Shown here in pieces: positions 56,789-64,000 of a DNA stretch of 64,000 nt; the stretch's first letter is position 1, and each line of letters opens with the position of its first letter. This stretch comes from Streptomyces sp. AM 4-1-1 (GTDB taxonomy: Bacteria > Actinomycetota > Actinomycetes > Streptomycetales > Streptomycetaceae). Location: positions 3,844,001 to 3,908,000 of the forward strand of contig NZ_CP119145.1 in NCBI RefSeq assembly GCF_029167625.1, written 5' to 3'. Both the position numbers and the translations under genes were made by a program. The notes beneath the pieces are model-generated. The model was not told the origin of the DNA, ran no database searches, and worked only from the letters and a program-made list of their open reading frames with translations.

Positions 56789-57697
56789 ATGTCGGATTCT
56801 GCCGCGCGTGACAGTGACGCAGCAACGCGCGAGGCGGTCGCCCGGGACGCGGCCGAGACTGAGTCGCTGTTCTCGCACCCGCCGGTCGCTCCCCGCTCCA
56901 CCGTCGCCTACGGCTCCCACCCCGACCAGGTCGTCGACTTCCATCCGCCGCGTGCCGGGAGCCGGCCCGGGGCCCCGCTCGTCGTCCTGCTGCACGGCGG
57001 TGCGTGGCGCGACCGGGTCGACCGGCAGCATGTGACGCCGTTCGCGGACTTCCTGACCCGGCGCGGTTTCGCCGTCGCCAACGTGGAGTACCGGCGCGGC
57101 AGTGAGCTTCCCCAGCAGCGCGGCTCGGGACCGGTCGCGGGCCGCTGGCCGGAGACCTTCGACGACGTCGCCGCCGCGCTGGACGCGATGCCCGCGCTGG
57201 CCGCCCGGGAGCTTCCGGAGGCCGATCCGCGCCGGACCGTGGTCACCGGGCACTCCGCCGGTGGCCACCTCGCGCTGTGGGCAGCCGCCCGGCACGTCCT
57301 CCCCGCCGACTCCCCGTGGCGCCCGGCCACCGTGCCGCCGCTGCGCGGAGTCGTCGCGCTCGCCCCGATCGCCGACCTCGCCACCGCCGTCGAACAGGAC
57401 GTCTGTTCCGGCGCTGTCCGTCAACTCCTGGGCGCCGAGGCGGACTTCGCGATACGGGCGCGGTACGCCGACCCGGCCGCGCTGCTTCCGACCGGGATCG
57501 CGACGACCGTCGTACAGGGCACCACCGACCTGACCGTGCCGCAGTCGGTCGCCGAGGCGTTCGTCGACGCGGCGGCCAAGGCGGGGGAGCTGGTCGGTCT
57601 GACGCTGCTGCCGGACGTCGGCCACTTCCCGCTGATCGACCCGTCGGCGGACGCCTGCGCGGTCGTCGCGGAGGAACTGGCCCAACTCGCCTGGTGA
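56789..57697 (+). CDS. alpha/beta hydrolase, probable arylformamidase
   Basis: This 302-residue protein is read from ATG 56789 with GGAGG about 10 nt upstream. VVLLHGGAWRDRVD carries the HGGxW oxyanion motif of kynurenine formamidases. The nucleophile lies in VVTGHSAGGHLALW (Ser near 155). The acid is in VVQGTTDLTVP and the base in LPDVGHFPLIDP. Position 86 nt after kynU completes a tryptophan-to-anthranilate set, so hydrolysis of N-formylkynurenine is likely (inference from motif and context). Confidence 0.85.
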   Translation: MSDSAARDSDAATREAVARDAAETESLFSHPPVAPRSTVAYGSHPDQVVDFHPPRAGSRPGAPLVVLLHGGAWRDRVDRQHVTPFADFLTRRGFAVANVEYRRGSELPQQRGSGPVAGRWPETFDDVAAALDAMPALAARELPEADPRRTVVTGHSAGGHLALWAAARHVLPADSPWRPATVPPLRGVVALAPIADLATAVEQDVCSGAVRQLLGAEADFAIRARYADPAALLPTGIATTVVQGTTDLTVPQSVAEAFVDAAAKAGELVGLTLLPDVGHFPLIDPSADACAVVAEELAQLAW

Positions 57698-57893
57698 CGA
57701 CGGCCTCGGCGCCGCCCGCCCCGAAGCCCGTACGCGTGGGCACCCCGCCCGCACACCTCCCGCCGCCCGCGCACCTGCCCGTACACACCCCGCCCGTACA
57801 CACCCCGGCGGTGCGCGTAGTCCTTGCGACGGACGGCCCGGAATCCGTATCACTGCTGACGACCGGCCGCGCGCCGCCGCCTACCGTGGAGAC

Positions 57894-59231
57894 GTGACCG
57901 AGACCAAGAGCAGAAGCCCGGAGTACCGGCATGCCGCGACCGTGCTGGGCGGCCTGCGGCAGGACCTGTTCCATGACGTGTTCGCCTACCGGCCCATGCC
58001 CCCGAGGCCCGCTCTCGGCCCGCTGCTGAGGCTGCTGCCGCCCCGGCCCCGCGAACTCGCCCGGTGGGTCCCGCACGCCCTGGTGGTGCTGGCCGCGCTC
58101 TTCGCGATGCTGTTCGGCGTCGCGACGGGGGGCGGTGTGATCGCCGTCCTGCTGCCGCCCGCAGCGGTACTGATGACCCTGGTCAGGCCGATCGCCGCGT
58201 TCTGGGCATCGATGGCGTCGGTCCCGGTCGTGGCGTTCGTCAGCACCGCGGAATGGCCCTGGACGCCGGGCACGGTCCTCGGCCACATCGTGGTGATGGT
58301 GGTGGTCGCGGCCAGGACCCGGCCGCGTACCGCCGCCTGGATGTGGGCCTGCACGCTGGTGTACGGCATCGTGATGGAGAACGCCACCCACTCTTCGTCG
58401 TCCTTCACCACCATCGGCCTGTCCATGGGCTCCGCCTTCGCGCTGCTCGTGGTCACCGTGGTCCAGGTCCGCAGGAACGCGGAGCGTGAGATGACCGCGC
58501 AGCGCACCGTCACCGCCGTCGAGCGCGACCGCCGCACCCTGCTGGAGGAGCGCACCACCATCGCCCGGGAACTGCACGACGTGGTCGCCCACCACATGTC
58601 GGTCGTCGCGATCCAGGCGGAGGCCGCCCCCTACCGGGTGGAGAACCCGCCGCCCGAGCTGGAACAGGCATTCGTCACGATCCGGGAGAACGCGGTCGCC
58701 GCGCTCACCGAACTGCGCCGGGTGCTCGGCGTCGTACGGGCCGAGGACTACGAAGCCCCCGACGCCCCGCAGCCCACCCTCGCCGAGCTGGACGGGCTCC
58801 TCGCCAATGTGCGCCAGGCCGGTCTGGAGACGGAGAAGGCGGTGACCGGCGCGGTACGGGAGCTGCCGCAGGGCGTCGAGCTGTCGGCGTACCGGATCGT
58901 GCAGGAAGCGCTCAGCAACACCCTGCGGCACGCGCCGGGCGCCACCGCCAGGGTCGAGATCGGATATGTGCTCGGCGGTCTCGGGCTGCGGGTGGTGAAC
59001 GGGCCGCCGACCGGCCTGGTCAAGCCGTCACCGGGCGCCGGGCACGGCATCACGGGGATGCGGGAGCGGGTCGCGATGCTGAACGGCGAGATGACCGCCG
59101 AGAGCACGGCGGACGGCGGGTACGAGGTCACGGCGTTCATCCCCGTGCAGCGGACCGAGGAAGCGCGTCCGGCGCGCGTCGAGAACGCCTCCCAGGAACC
59201 CACCCTGACCCTGCCGGTGGACCCGGCATGA
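57894..59231 (+). CDS. sensor histidine kinase, NarL-partner (HisKA_3) type
   Basis: This 445-residue protein starts at GTG 57894. About five or six membrane helices lie at 60-190. The dimerisation/phosphoacceptor block is TIARELHDVVAHHMSVVAIQ (His near 224). The HATPase has QEALSNTLRHAPGATA and GAGHGITGMRERVAML. The extracytoplasmic input is minimal, so it probably senses a membrane or envelope state. It overlaps the response-regulator gene by ATGA. Confidence 0.93.
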   Translation: MTETKSRSPEYRHAATVLGGLRQDLFHDVFAYRPMPPRPALGPLLRLLPPRPRELARWVPHALVVLAALFAMLFGVATGGGVIAVLLPPAAVLMTLVRPIAAFWASMASVPVVAFVSTAEWPWTPGTVLGHIVVMVVVAARTRPRTAAWMWACTLVYGIVMENATHSSSSFTTIGLSMGSAFALLVVTVVQVRRNAEREMTAQRTVTAVERDRRTLLEERTTIARELHDVVAHHMSVVAIQAEAAPYRVENPPPELEQAFVTIRENAVAALTELRRVLGVVRAEDYEAPDAPQPTLAELDGLLANVRQAGLETEKAVTGAVRELPQGVELSAYRIVQEALSNTLRHAPGATARVEIGYVLGGLGLRVVNGPPTGLVKPSPGAGHGITGMRERVAMLNGEMTAESTADGGYEVTAFIPVQRTEEARPARVENASQEPTLTLPVDPA

Positions 59232-59911
59232 CGACGACACCGCGCGTGACGCCCGCCATCCGGGTACTGATCGTCGACGACCAGATGATGGTCCGCGAGG
59301 GCTTCTCGGTCCTGCTGAACGCCATGCCCGGCATCGAGGTCGTCGGCGAGGCGGTCGACGGGCGGCAGGCCGTCGCCCAGGTCGCGGCCCTGCGACCGGA
59401 CGTGGTCCTGATGGACATCCGGATGCCGGAGCTGAACGGCATCGAGGCGACCCGCGAGATCGTCGCCGCCGACGCGGACGCCAAGGTGCTGGTACTGACG
59501 ACGTTCGACCTCGACGAGTACGTGTACCAGGCGCTGCGCGCGGGGGCGTCCGGCTTTCTGCTCAAGGACGCCTCGGCCCGCCAACTCGCGGAAGGCGTAC
59601 GGGTGGTGGCGTCCGGCGAGGCGCTGCTCGCCCCGGCCGTCACCCGTCGGCTGATCACCGAGTTCGCCAGGCTGGCCGAGTCGCCGCGCGCCCCCGCCCT
59701 CACTCAGGTCGGCGACCTCACCGAGCGCGAGACGGAAGTGCTCGTCCTCATCGCCCAGGGTCTCTCGAACGCCGAGATCGCCTCCCACCTGGTGGTCGCC
59801 GAGTCCACGATCAAGACACATGTGAGCCGGGTGCTGGTGAAGCTGGGGCTGCGCGACCGTACCCAGGCGGCGGTGTTCGCGTACGAGGCACGGCTGGTGA
59901 CACCGTCCTGA
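59228..59911 (+). CDS. NarL/FixJ-family response regulator
   Basis: This 227-residue protein is coupled to the kinase by ATGA. The receiver domain has VDDQMMVREG, the phospho-acceptor Asp63 in VVLMDIRMPELNG and the Lys of FLLKDASA. The C-terminal LuxR-type HTH is LTERETEVLVLIAQGLSNAE with ASHLVVAESTIKTHVSRVLV. Targets are unknown; the next gene, a P450, is one candidate. Confidence 0.95.
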   Translation: MTTTPRVTPAIRVLIVDDQMMVREGFSVLLNAMPGIEVVGEAVDGRQAVAQVAALRPDVVLMDIRMPELNGIEATREIVAADADAKVLVLTTFDLDEYVYQALRAGASGFLLKDASARQLAEGVRVVASGEALLAPAVTRRLITEFARLAESPRAPALTQVGDLTERETEVLVLIAQGLSNAEIASHLVVAESTIKTHVSRVLVKLGLRDRTQAAVFAYEARLVTPS

Positions 59912-59959
59912 GGGGCCCGCGCCGGCCGCACCGGTTGTCCCGCGGGCGGCCGGAACCGG

Positions 59960-60058
59960 TCCGGGGCGGGCGCGGGGCGGGACCCGGGCGGGCGCCGGGC
60001 GTCTCCTGCGCGGGCTCCGACCGGGCGCCGGGCGTCTCCTGAGCGGGCGCCGGGCGGG
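59960..60058 (+). repeat. short direct repeats in the P450 upstream region
   Basis: GGGCGCCGGGCGTCTCCTG occurs twice (near 59990 and 60023), and CGGGCGCCGGGCG recurs. 238 bp between the response regulator and the P450 contain no gene. Confidence 0.6.
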
Positions 60059-60149
60059 CCCCGACCGGTGCGGCGGCGGTCCGTACCCGGTCGGGAGGTC
60101 ACTCCAAGGGGATCTGGCAAGTCCTGTCCCGACCGGTTAGCTTCCATTT

Positions 60150-61355
60150 GTGCACGCACCCTTCTCACCCTGGTCACCGGCGTTCGTCGCCGATCCGTAT
60201 CCGGCCTACTCCGACCTGCGCGCCACGGGCCGGGCGCACTACTTCGAACCGACCCGGCAGTGGCTCGTCCCGCATCACGCCGACGTCTCCGCCCTGTTGC
60301 GCGACCGCCGGCTGGGCCGGACGTATCTGCACCGCTTCAGCCACGACGAGTTCGGCCGTACGCCGCCACCCTCCTGGCACGAACCGTTCGAAACCCTCAA
60401 CGGCCACGGCCTCCTCGATCTGGAGGCCCCCGACCACACCCGCATCCGCCGCCTCATCTCCCAGGCGTTCACCCCGCGCACGGTCGAACTGCTGGTCCCG
60501 ACCGTGCACCGGGTGGCCGCCGAACTGGTCGAGGCGTTCGTGGTCTCGGGCGGTGGTGACCTGCTCACGGCGGTCGCCGAACCGCTGCCCGTCGCCGTCA
60601 TCGCCGAAATGCTCGGCATCCCGGAGTCCGACCGGGCTCCGCTGCGCCCGTGGTCGGCGGCGATCTGCGGGATGTTCGAGCTGAACCCGGACGAGGACAC
60701 CGCGTACGCGGCCGTCCGCGCCTCGGTCGACTTCTCCGCGTATCTGCGCGAGTTGATCGCCGAACGCCGCCGCGAACCGGGACCCGACCTGATCTCCGCG
60801 CTCATCGCCGCCCACGACGAGGACGAGCGGCTGAGCGAGCAGGAGATGGTCTCCACCTGCGTCCTGCTGCTGAACGCGGGCCACGAGGCGACCGTCAACA
60901 CCACCGTCAACGGCTGGTGGACGCTGTTCCGGCACCCCGAACAGCTGGCGGCCCTGCGCGCGGACCACGGGCTGCTGCCCACGGCGGTCGAGGAGTTGAT
61001 GCGGTACGACACCGCGCTCCAGATGTTCGAGCGGTGGGTGCTCGACGACATCGAGATCGGCGGCACGGTCATTCCGCGCGGATCGGAGGTCGCCCTGCTG
61101 TTCGCCTCCGCCAACCGTGACCCCGCCCGCTTCACCGATCCGGACACACTGGACCTGGCGCGCGTGGACAACCCCCACATCACCTTCGGGGCGGGCATCC
61201 ACTACTGTCTGGGCGCCCCACTGGCGCGTATCGAACTCCAGGCGTCCTTCGGTGAGTTGCTGCGCCAGGCGCCCGACATGCGGCTGGCGGCCGAACCGGA
61301 GTGGAGCCCGGGATACGTGATCCGGGGCCTCAAGGAACTCCGCGTCGAGCTGTGA
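60150..61355 (+). CDS. cytochrome P450
   Basis: This 401-residue soluble bacterial P450 is read from GTG 60150. DHTRIRRLISQAFTPR is the C-helix, LLLNAGHEATVNTT the I-helix (Ala-Gly-His-Glu-Ala-Thr), EELMRYD the ExxR motif, and HITFGAGIHYCLGAPLARIE the heme loop with ligand Cys near 349. CYP107/CYP-type actinomycete hydroxylases are the closest by appearance. No ferredoxin gene is adjacent; the substrate is unknown. Confidence 0.95.
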   Translation: MHAPFSPWSPAFVADPYPAYSDLRATGRAHYFEPTRQWLVPHHADVSALLRDRRLGRTYLHRFSHDEFGRTPPPSWHEPFETLNGHGLLDLEAPDHTRIRRLISQAFTPRTVELLVPTVHRVAAELVEAFVVSGGGDLLTAVAEPLPVAVIAEMLGIPESDRAPLRPWSAAICGMFELNPDEDTAYAAVRASVDFSAYLRELIAERRREPGPDLISALIAAHDEDERLSEQEMVSTCVLLLNAGHEATVNTTVNGWWTLFRHPEQLAALRADHGLLPTAVEELMRYDTALQMFERWVLDDIEIGGTVIPRGSEVALLFASANRDPARFTDPDTLDLARVDNPHITFGAGIHYCLGAPLARIELQASFGELLRQAPDMRLAAEPEWSPGYVIRGLKELRVEL

Positions 61356-61496
61356 GCGCCGGTGCGTTCCCGCCCGAGCGGGGACCGCGCGACGAGCCGC
61401 CCGAGGAACCTCCGGAAGACCGCGGGGAGTTGAGGTCCGTACCGCACTCTCCTCAGCTCCCCGGCGAGCGGTGCGCCCATGCTCCCCGCCCGGCCC

Positions 61497-61847
61497 TCAG
61501 CAGGGCCCCGGAGTGCCGCACCCCGATGGCGGCCCCGCCAGCACCTCGTATCCCGTGCCGATCGCGGCCAGCGCCACGAGCAGCAGTCCCAGCCCGAGTG
61601 TCCGCCGCCACCGCCGCCGGGCGAGCGCCCGGACGGTGAGCGCGGCGACGGCCCCGCCCACGGTCATGACGGGCAGCCCCAGCCACAGCACCCTCCAGGC
61701 GGTCGCGCCCTCGAAGCCGCCCAGCAGCCCGTGTCCGCCGTAGGGCGCCCAGAGCAGCAGCCCCGCCACGGCCCCGGCCAGGGCGACCAGGCAGCCGGCC
61801 GCGTCCGCGGCGGCCTCCCGCACACTCCCCGTCTCTCTCGTCGTCAC
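61497..61847 (-). CDS. small multi-pass membrane protein
   Basis: This 116-residue protein starts at GTG 61847. Three hydrophobic segments (CLVALAGAVAGLLLWAP, WLGLPVMTVGGAVAALTV and LGLGLLLVALAAIGTGYEVL) are separated by a basic loop. The family is not recognised. Confidence 0.6.
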   Translation of the reverse strand: MTTRETGSVREAAADAAGCLVALAGAVAGLLLWAPYGGHGLLGGFEGATAWRVLWLGLPVMTVGGAVAALTVRALARRRWRRTLGLGLLLVALAAIGTGYEVLAGPPSGCGTPGPC

Positions 61848-62215
61848 ACCTCACGCACGACCCACGACCGGTAGGCGGTTCCCGGGGGAGAGGCAGACCG
61901 CTTTCCGAACCGGCCGTGCGGGGGGAAGCGGTACGGCCCCCGGCCCCGCGCCCGCGGCCTCGACAGCTCCCGCCCCCGCGCTCACCGCTTTGCTCGTCCC
62001 GCGCCGTCGACAGCGCCCGCTCCCGGCCCCGCGCCCGCCGCCTCGTCCGCGCCCGCCCCCGCGCTCACCGCCTTGTTCGCCCCCGCGCCGTCGGCAGCGC
62101 CCGCTCCCGTCCCCGTGCCCGCTCCCGCCTCGTCCGCGCCCGCCGACGACTGCCCCGTACCGCTCGCACACACCGTTTCTTCACGTCCCCCACGCACAGT
62201 GTCCCCGCGTGGAGG
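61848..62215. repeat. low-complexity GC tract between membrane protein and kinase-like gene
   Basis: It repeats GCCCCCGCGCTCACCGC, CCGCGCCGTCGACAGCGCCC and GCCTCGTCCGCGCCCG. Both strands stay open in several frames, but the coded peptides are only Ala/Gly/Pro/Arg runs. No gene is supported. Confidence 0.55.
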
Positions 62216-63094
62216 CTATCCGTCCGGTCCCCGGGCCGGAAGCGCGGCCGGGAGCATCAGCGCCCACGCGCCCTCCCGCACCGTCCAGGTCCTGGTCCGC
62301 ACCGGCCCCCCGATCTGTATGTCCGCCCGGTAGCGGAAGTCCGCGCCGGAGACCGTGACCTGCTTCGCCCCGACCGTCACGGGCGGGCCGTCCGGTGTTC
62401 TGATCACCACGTCCATCACCCCTCCGGAGCTGCGCGTGGTGAGGTGCACCGACTCCACCTGGCGGTCCAGGTCGGTCAGCAGCGCCCCGTCCGCCTCGAC
62501 CCGCAGCCGGTACCCCGCCGTGGCGGGGGCGGGCGGGATCTCCGGGGGCGCGGGGCGCACCAGGGTCCGTACCAGCGAGCGGCAGGTGTCCCAGACCGCC
62601 GTGACCCCCGGATGTCCGGACGCCGTGCCGGGCACCGCCGCCCGTGCCGGTATCCGCAGATCGCCCAGGACGACGCCGTCGCTGTCGTCGACCAGCAGGT
62701 CGAGCCGGTGCGCGGTCCCGTCGAGCGCGGTACGGGCCGCCGCCACCGTGCTCGACGGCACGCCCAGCGCGTACGCCACCGAGAGCCCGGCGGCCGGTCC
62801 CACCGGCACCAGCGAGAGCACCCCGTCGGCCAGCTCCCGCTCCCGGTGCAAGGTGGCCACCGCCCGCAGCAGCGCGCGGTCGTCGCCCACGACCACCGGC
62901 CTGCGGTTGCCCCGCCTGGAGAGGGCGCGGGAGAACTCGTCGTGGTCCTGGGGGAGACAGATCTTGGCGTGCGAACCGGCGCTCAGCACGTCCTTCGCGA
63001 TGCGGACGGACTCGCCGTCCGACCGGCGGGCGACCGGGTCGATCACCACCAGTAGCTGGCGTGTGCCGTCACCGGGGGGCTCTGCAGCCGACAC
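62216..63094 (-). CDS. diacylglycerol kinase-like protein with altered catalytic motifs
   Basis: This 292-residue protein is read from GTG 63094 with AGGAAGGA upstream. It has the order of the diacylglycerol/lipid kinase fold: an N-terminal QLLVVIDPVARR, then PVVVGDDRALLRAVATL in place of the GGDGT nucleotide loop, and LVPVGPAAGLSVAYALGVP in place of the GTGNDFAR segment. The C-terminal beta-rich domain is present (VRTLVRPAPPEIP; VESVHLTTRSSG). The loss of both glycine-rich signatures suggests a pseudoenzyme or a lipid-binding role. Confidence 0.7.
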   Translation of the reverse strand: MSAAEPPGDGTRQLLVVIDPVARRSDGESVRIAKDVLSAGSHAKICLPQDHDEFSRALSRRGNRRPVVVGDDRALLRAVATLHRERELADGVLSLVPVGPAAGLSVAYALGVPSSTVAAARTALDGTAHRLDLLVDDSDGVVLGDLRIPARAAVPGTASGHPGVTAVWDTCRSLVRTLVRPAPPEIPPAPATAGYRLRVEADGALLTDLDRQVESVHLTTRSSGGVMDVVIRTPDGPPVTVGAKQVTVSGADFRYRADIQIGGPVRTRTWTVREGAWALMLPAALPARGPDG

Positions 63095-63126
63095 CTCGGT
63101 CCTTCCTCGGGTAGCATCTTGGTGCA

Positions 63127-63157
63127 AGAGCCCCTTTCGCTATTGCGCCAGGGGCTT
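63127..63157. other. small hairpin in the purA/kinase-like intergenic region
   Basis: AGCCCCT and AGGGGCT pair around a 14-nt loop, upstream of both divergent genes. It could be an attenuator or a chance structure; no riboswitch core is recognised. Confidence 0.3.
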
Positions 63158-63280
63158 CGTCTATTCCGGGGCACCCGGTTCGACGGCTCAGGCTTCGTCG
63201 TACATCGACGTACCGCGTGTACGGCGTTTACGTACGCCCCCTGACCTTGGACATGCCCCGCCCGGAAGGGGTGTACGCCT

Positions 63281-64000
63281 GTGCCCGCACTTGTGCTGCT
63301 CGGTGCTCAGTGGGGTGACGAGGGCAAGGGAAAGGCCACCGACCTCCTCGGTGGTTCCGTGGACTATGTGGTGCGATACCAAGGCGGCAACAACGCCGGC
63401 CACACGGTGGTCGTAGGTGACCAGAAGTACGCACTGCATCTCCTCCCCTCCGGAATCCTGTCGCCGGGGTGTACCCCGGTCATCGGAAACGGTGTCGTGG
63501 TCGACCCGGCGGTCCTGCTCTCCGAGCTGAGCGGTCTGAACGAGCGGGGCGTCGACACGTCCAAGCTTCTGCTCAGCGGCAACGCTCATCTGATCACCCC
63601 GTACCACACCACGGTCGACAAGGTGACGGAACGGTTCCTCGGCTCCCGCAAGATCGGCACCACCGGTCGCGGGATCGGCCCGACCTACGCGGACAAGATC
63701 AACCGCGTGGGCATCCGGGTCCAGGACCTCTACGACGAGTCGATCCTGATCCAGAAGGTCGACGCGGCGCTCGACTTCAAGAACCAGATCCTCGCCAAGC
63801 TCTACAACCGGCGCGCGATCGATTCCGGCAGGATCGTCGAGGAACTGCTCACCTACGCGGAGCAGATCAAGCCGTACGTCGCCGACACGACGCTGATCCT
63901 GAACAACGCCATCGACGACGGCAAGGTCGTCCTGATGGAGGGCGGACAGGGCACGCTGCTGGACGTCGACCACGGTACGTATCCCTTCGTCACCTCGTCG
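63281..64000 (+). CDS. purA: adenylosuccinate synthetase, 3' end outside the window
   Basis: The first 240 codons are read from GTG 63281 with GGAAGGGG ten nt upstream. The P-loop [13 protein letters not shown] is at the N-terminus, then [33 protein letters not shown] and [20 protein letters not shown], all family signatures. The enzyme joins IMP and aspartate with GTP hydrolysis in AMP synthesis. The frame is open to the right edge; the full protein would be about 427 residues. Confidence 0.97.
   Translation, partial: MPALVLLGAQWGDEGKGKATDLLGGSVDYVVRYQGGNNAGHTVVVGDQKYALHLLPSGILSPGCTPVIGNGVVVDPAVLLSELSGLNERGVDTSKLLLSGNAHLITPYHTTVDKVTERFLGSRKIGTTGRGIGPTYADKINRVGIRVQDLYDESILIQKVDAALDFKNQILAKLYNRRAIDSGRIVEELLTYAEQIKPYVADTTLILNNAIDDGKVVLMEGGQGTLLDVDHGTYPFVTSS

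Noticed and set aside
61982..62197. Minus-strand Ala/Gly-rich frame after the kinase-like gene as a gene or C-terminal extension
   Set aside because: It is separated by a stop codon from the kinase-like frame and consists of degenerate repeats only.

Overview
The window is high-GC actinomycete chromosome and is almost certainly from a Streptomyces. The signs are strong G/C preference at third codon positions, frequent GTG starts, HAIR-type HspR operators, a kynA-kynU cluster, and the gene neighbourhood dcd / dnaK-grpE-dnaJ-hspR / clpB / pyrE / fba / purA. A parS-like 16-mer just upstream of fba fits a position in the origin-proximal half of the chromosome.

Layout. (1) 1-1061: a partial gene of unknown function and tRNA-Gly(CCC). 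(2) 1324-7329: conserved core genes: a small zinc-ribbon-like protein, dcd, a phosphoribosyltransferase, a Yip1-like membrane protein, a membrane Fe-S oxidoreductase and a short sugar-transferase-like protein. (3) 7535-17222: the heat-shock block dnaK-grpE-dnaJ-hspR and clpB, both preceded by HAIR palindromes. Inserted between them are a MITE-like 163-bp repeat abutting hspR, and a small system made of a LuxR-type regulator, a divergently transcribed DTGWG-repeat peptide, and a translationally coupled degenerate Rieske-like protein. (4) 17362-29281: a YbjN-like gene followed by an accessory metabolic region: cupin, PfpI, HAD, MFS, a secreted beta-propeller, a zwf-opcA-Hsp31 operon, an ABM-type monooxygenase and two more Hsp31/DJ-1 paralogues. 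(5) 29441-42281: a 12.8-kb mobile element inserted precisely inside a 40-bp tandem-repeat array. It has imperfect terminal inverted repeats, two separate multi-gene tyrosine-recombinase modules, an SDR gene coupled to one of them, and a TetR/CocE-hydrolase cargo pair under a 33-bp palindromic operator. (6) 42540-44788: a LysR regulator, a PIN/RHH toxin-antitoxin pair and a RAMA-domain protein, lying between a decayed and an intact copy of an aminotransferase 3' end. (7) 44946-64000: mostly core genes: aminotransferase, DUF2617, a membrane spermidine-synthase-like protein, CoxG-like SRPBCC, aldose epimerase, pyrE, fba, DUF3151, kynA-kynU-hydrolase, a two-component system, a P450, a degenerate diacylglycerol-kinase-like protein and the start of purA.

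How the genes work together. HspR is expected to repress both the dnaK operon and clpB through the HAIR sites. The zwf-opcA-Hsp31 operon, with overlapping start/stop codons, looks like an NADPH-generating and carbonyl-detoxifying unit. kynA, kynU and the nearby hydrolase supply the three steps from tryptophan to anthranilate. The most unusual parts are the multi-recombinase element and the DTGWG-repeat/Rieske-like/LuxR locus; I know of no described function for the latter. Everything here was read by eye; no database search or alignment program was used.
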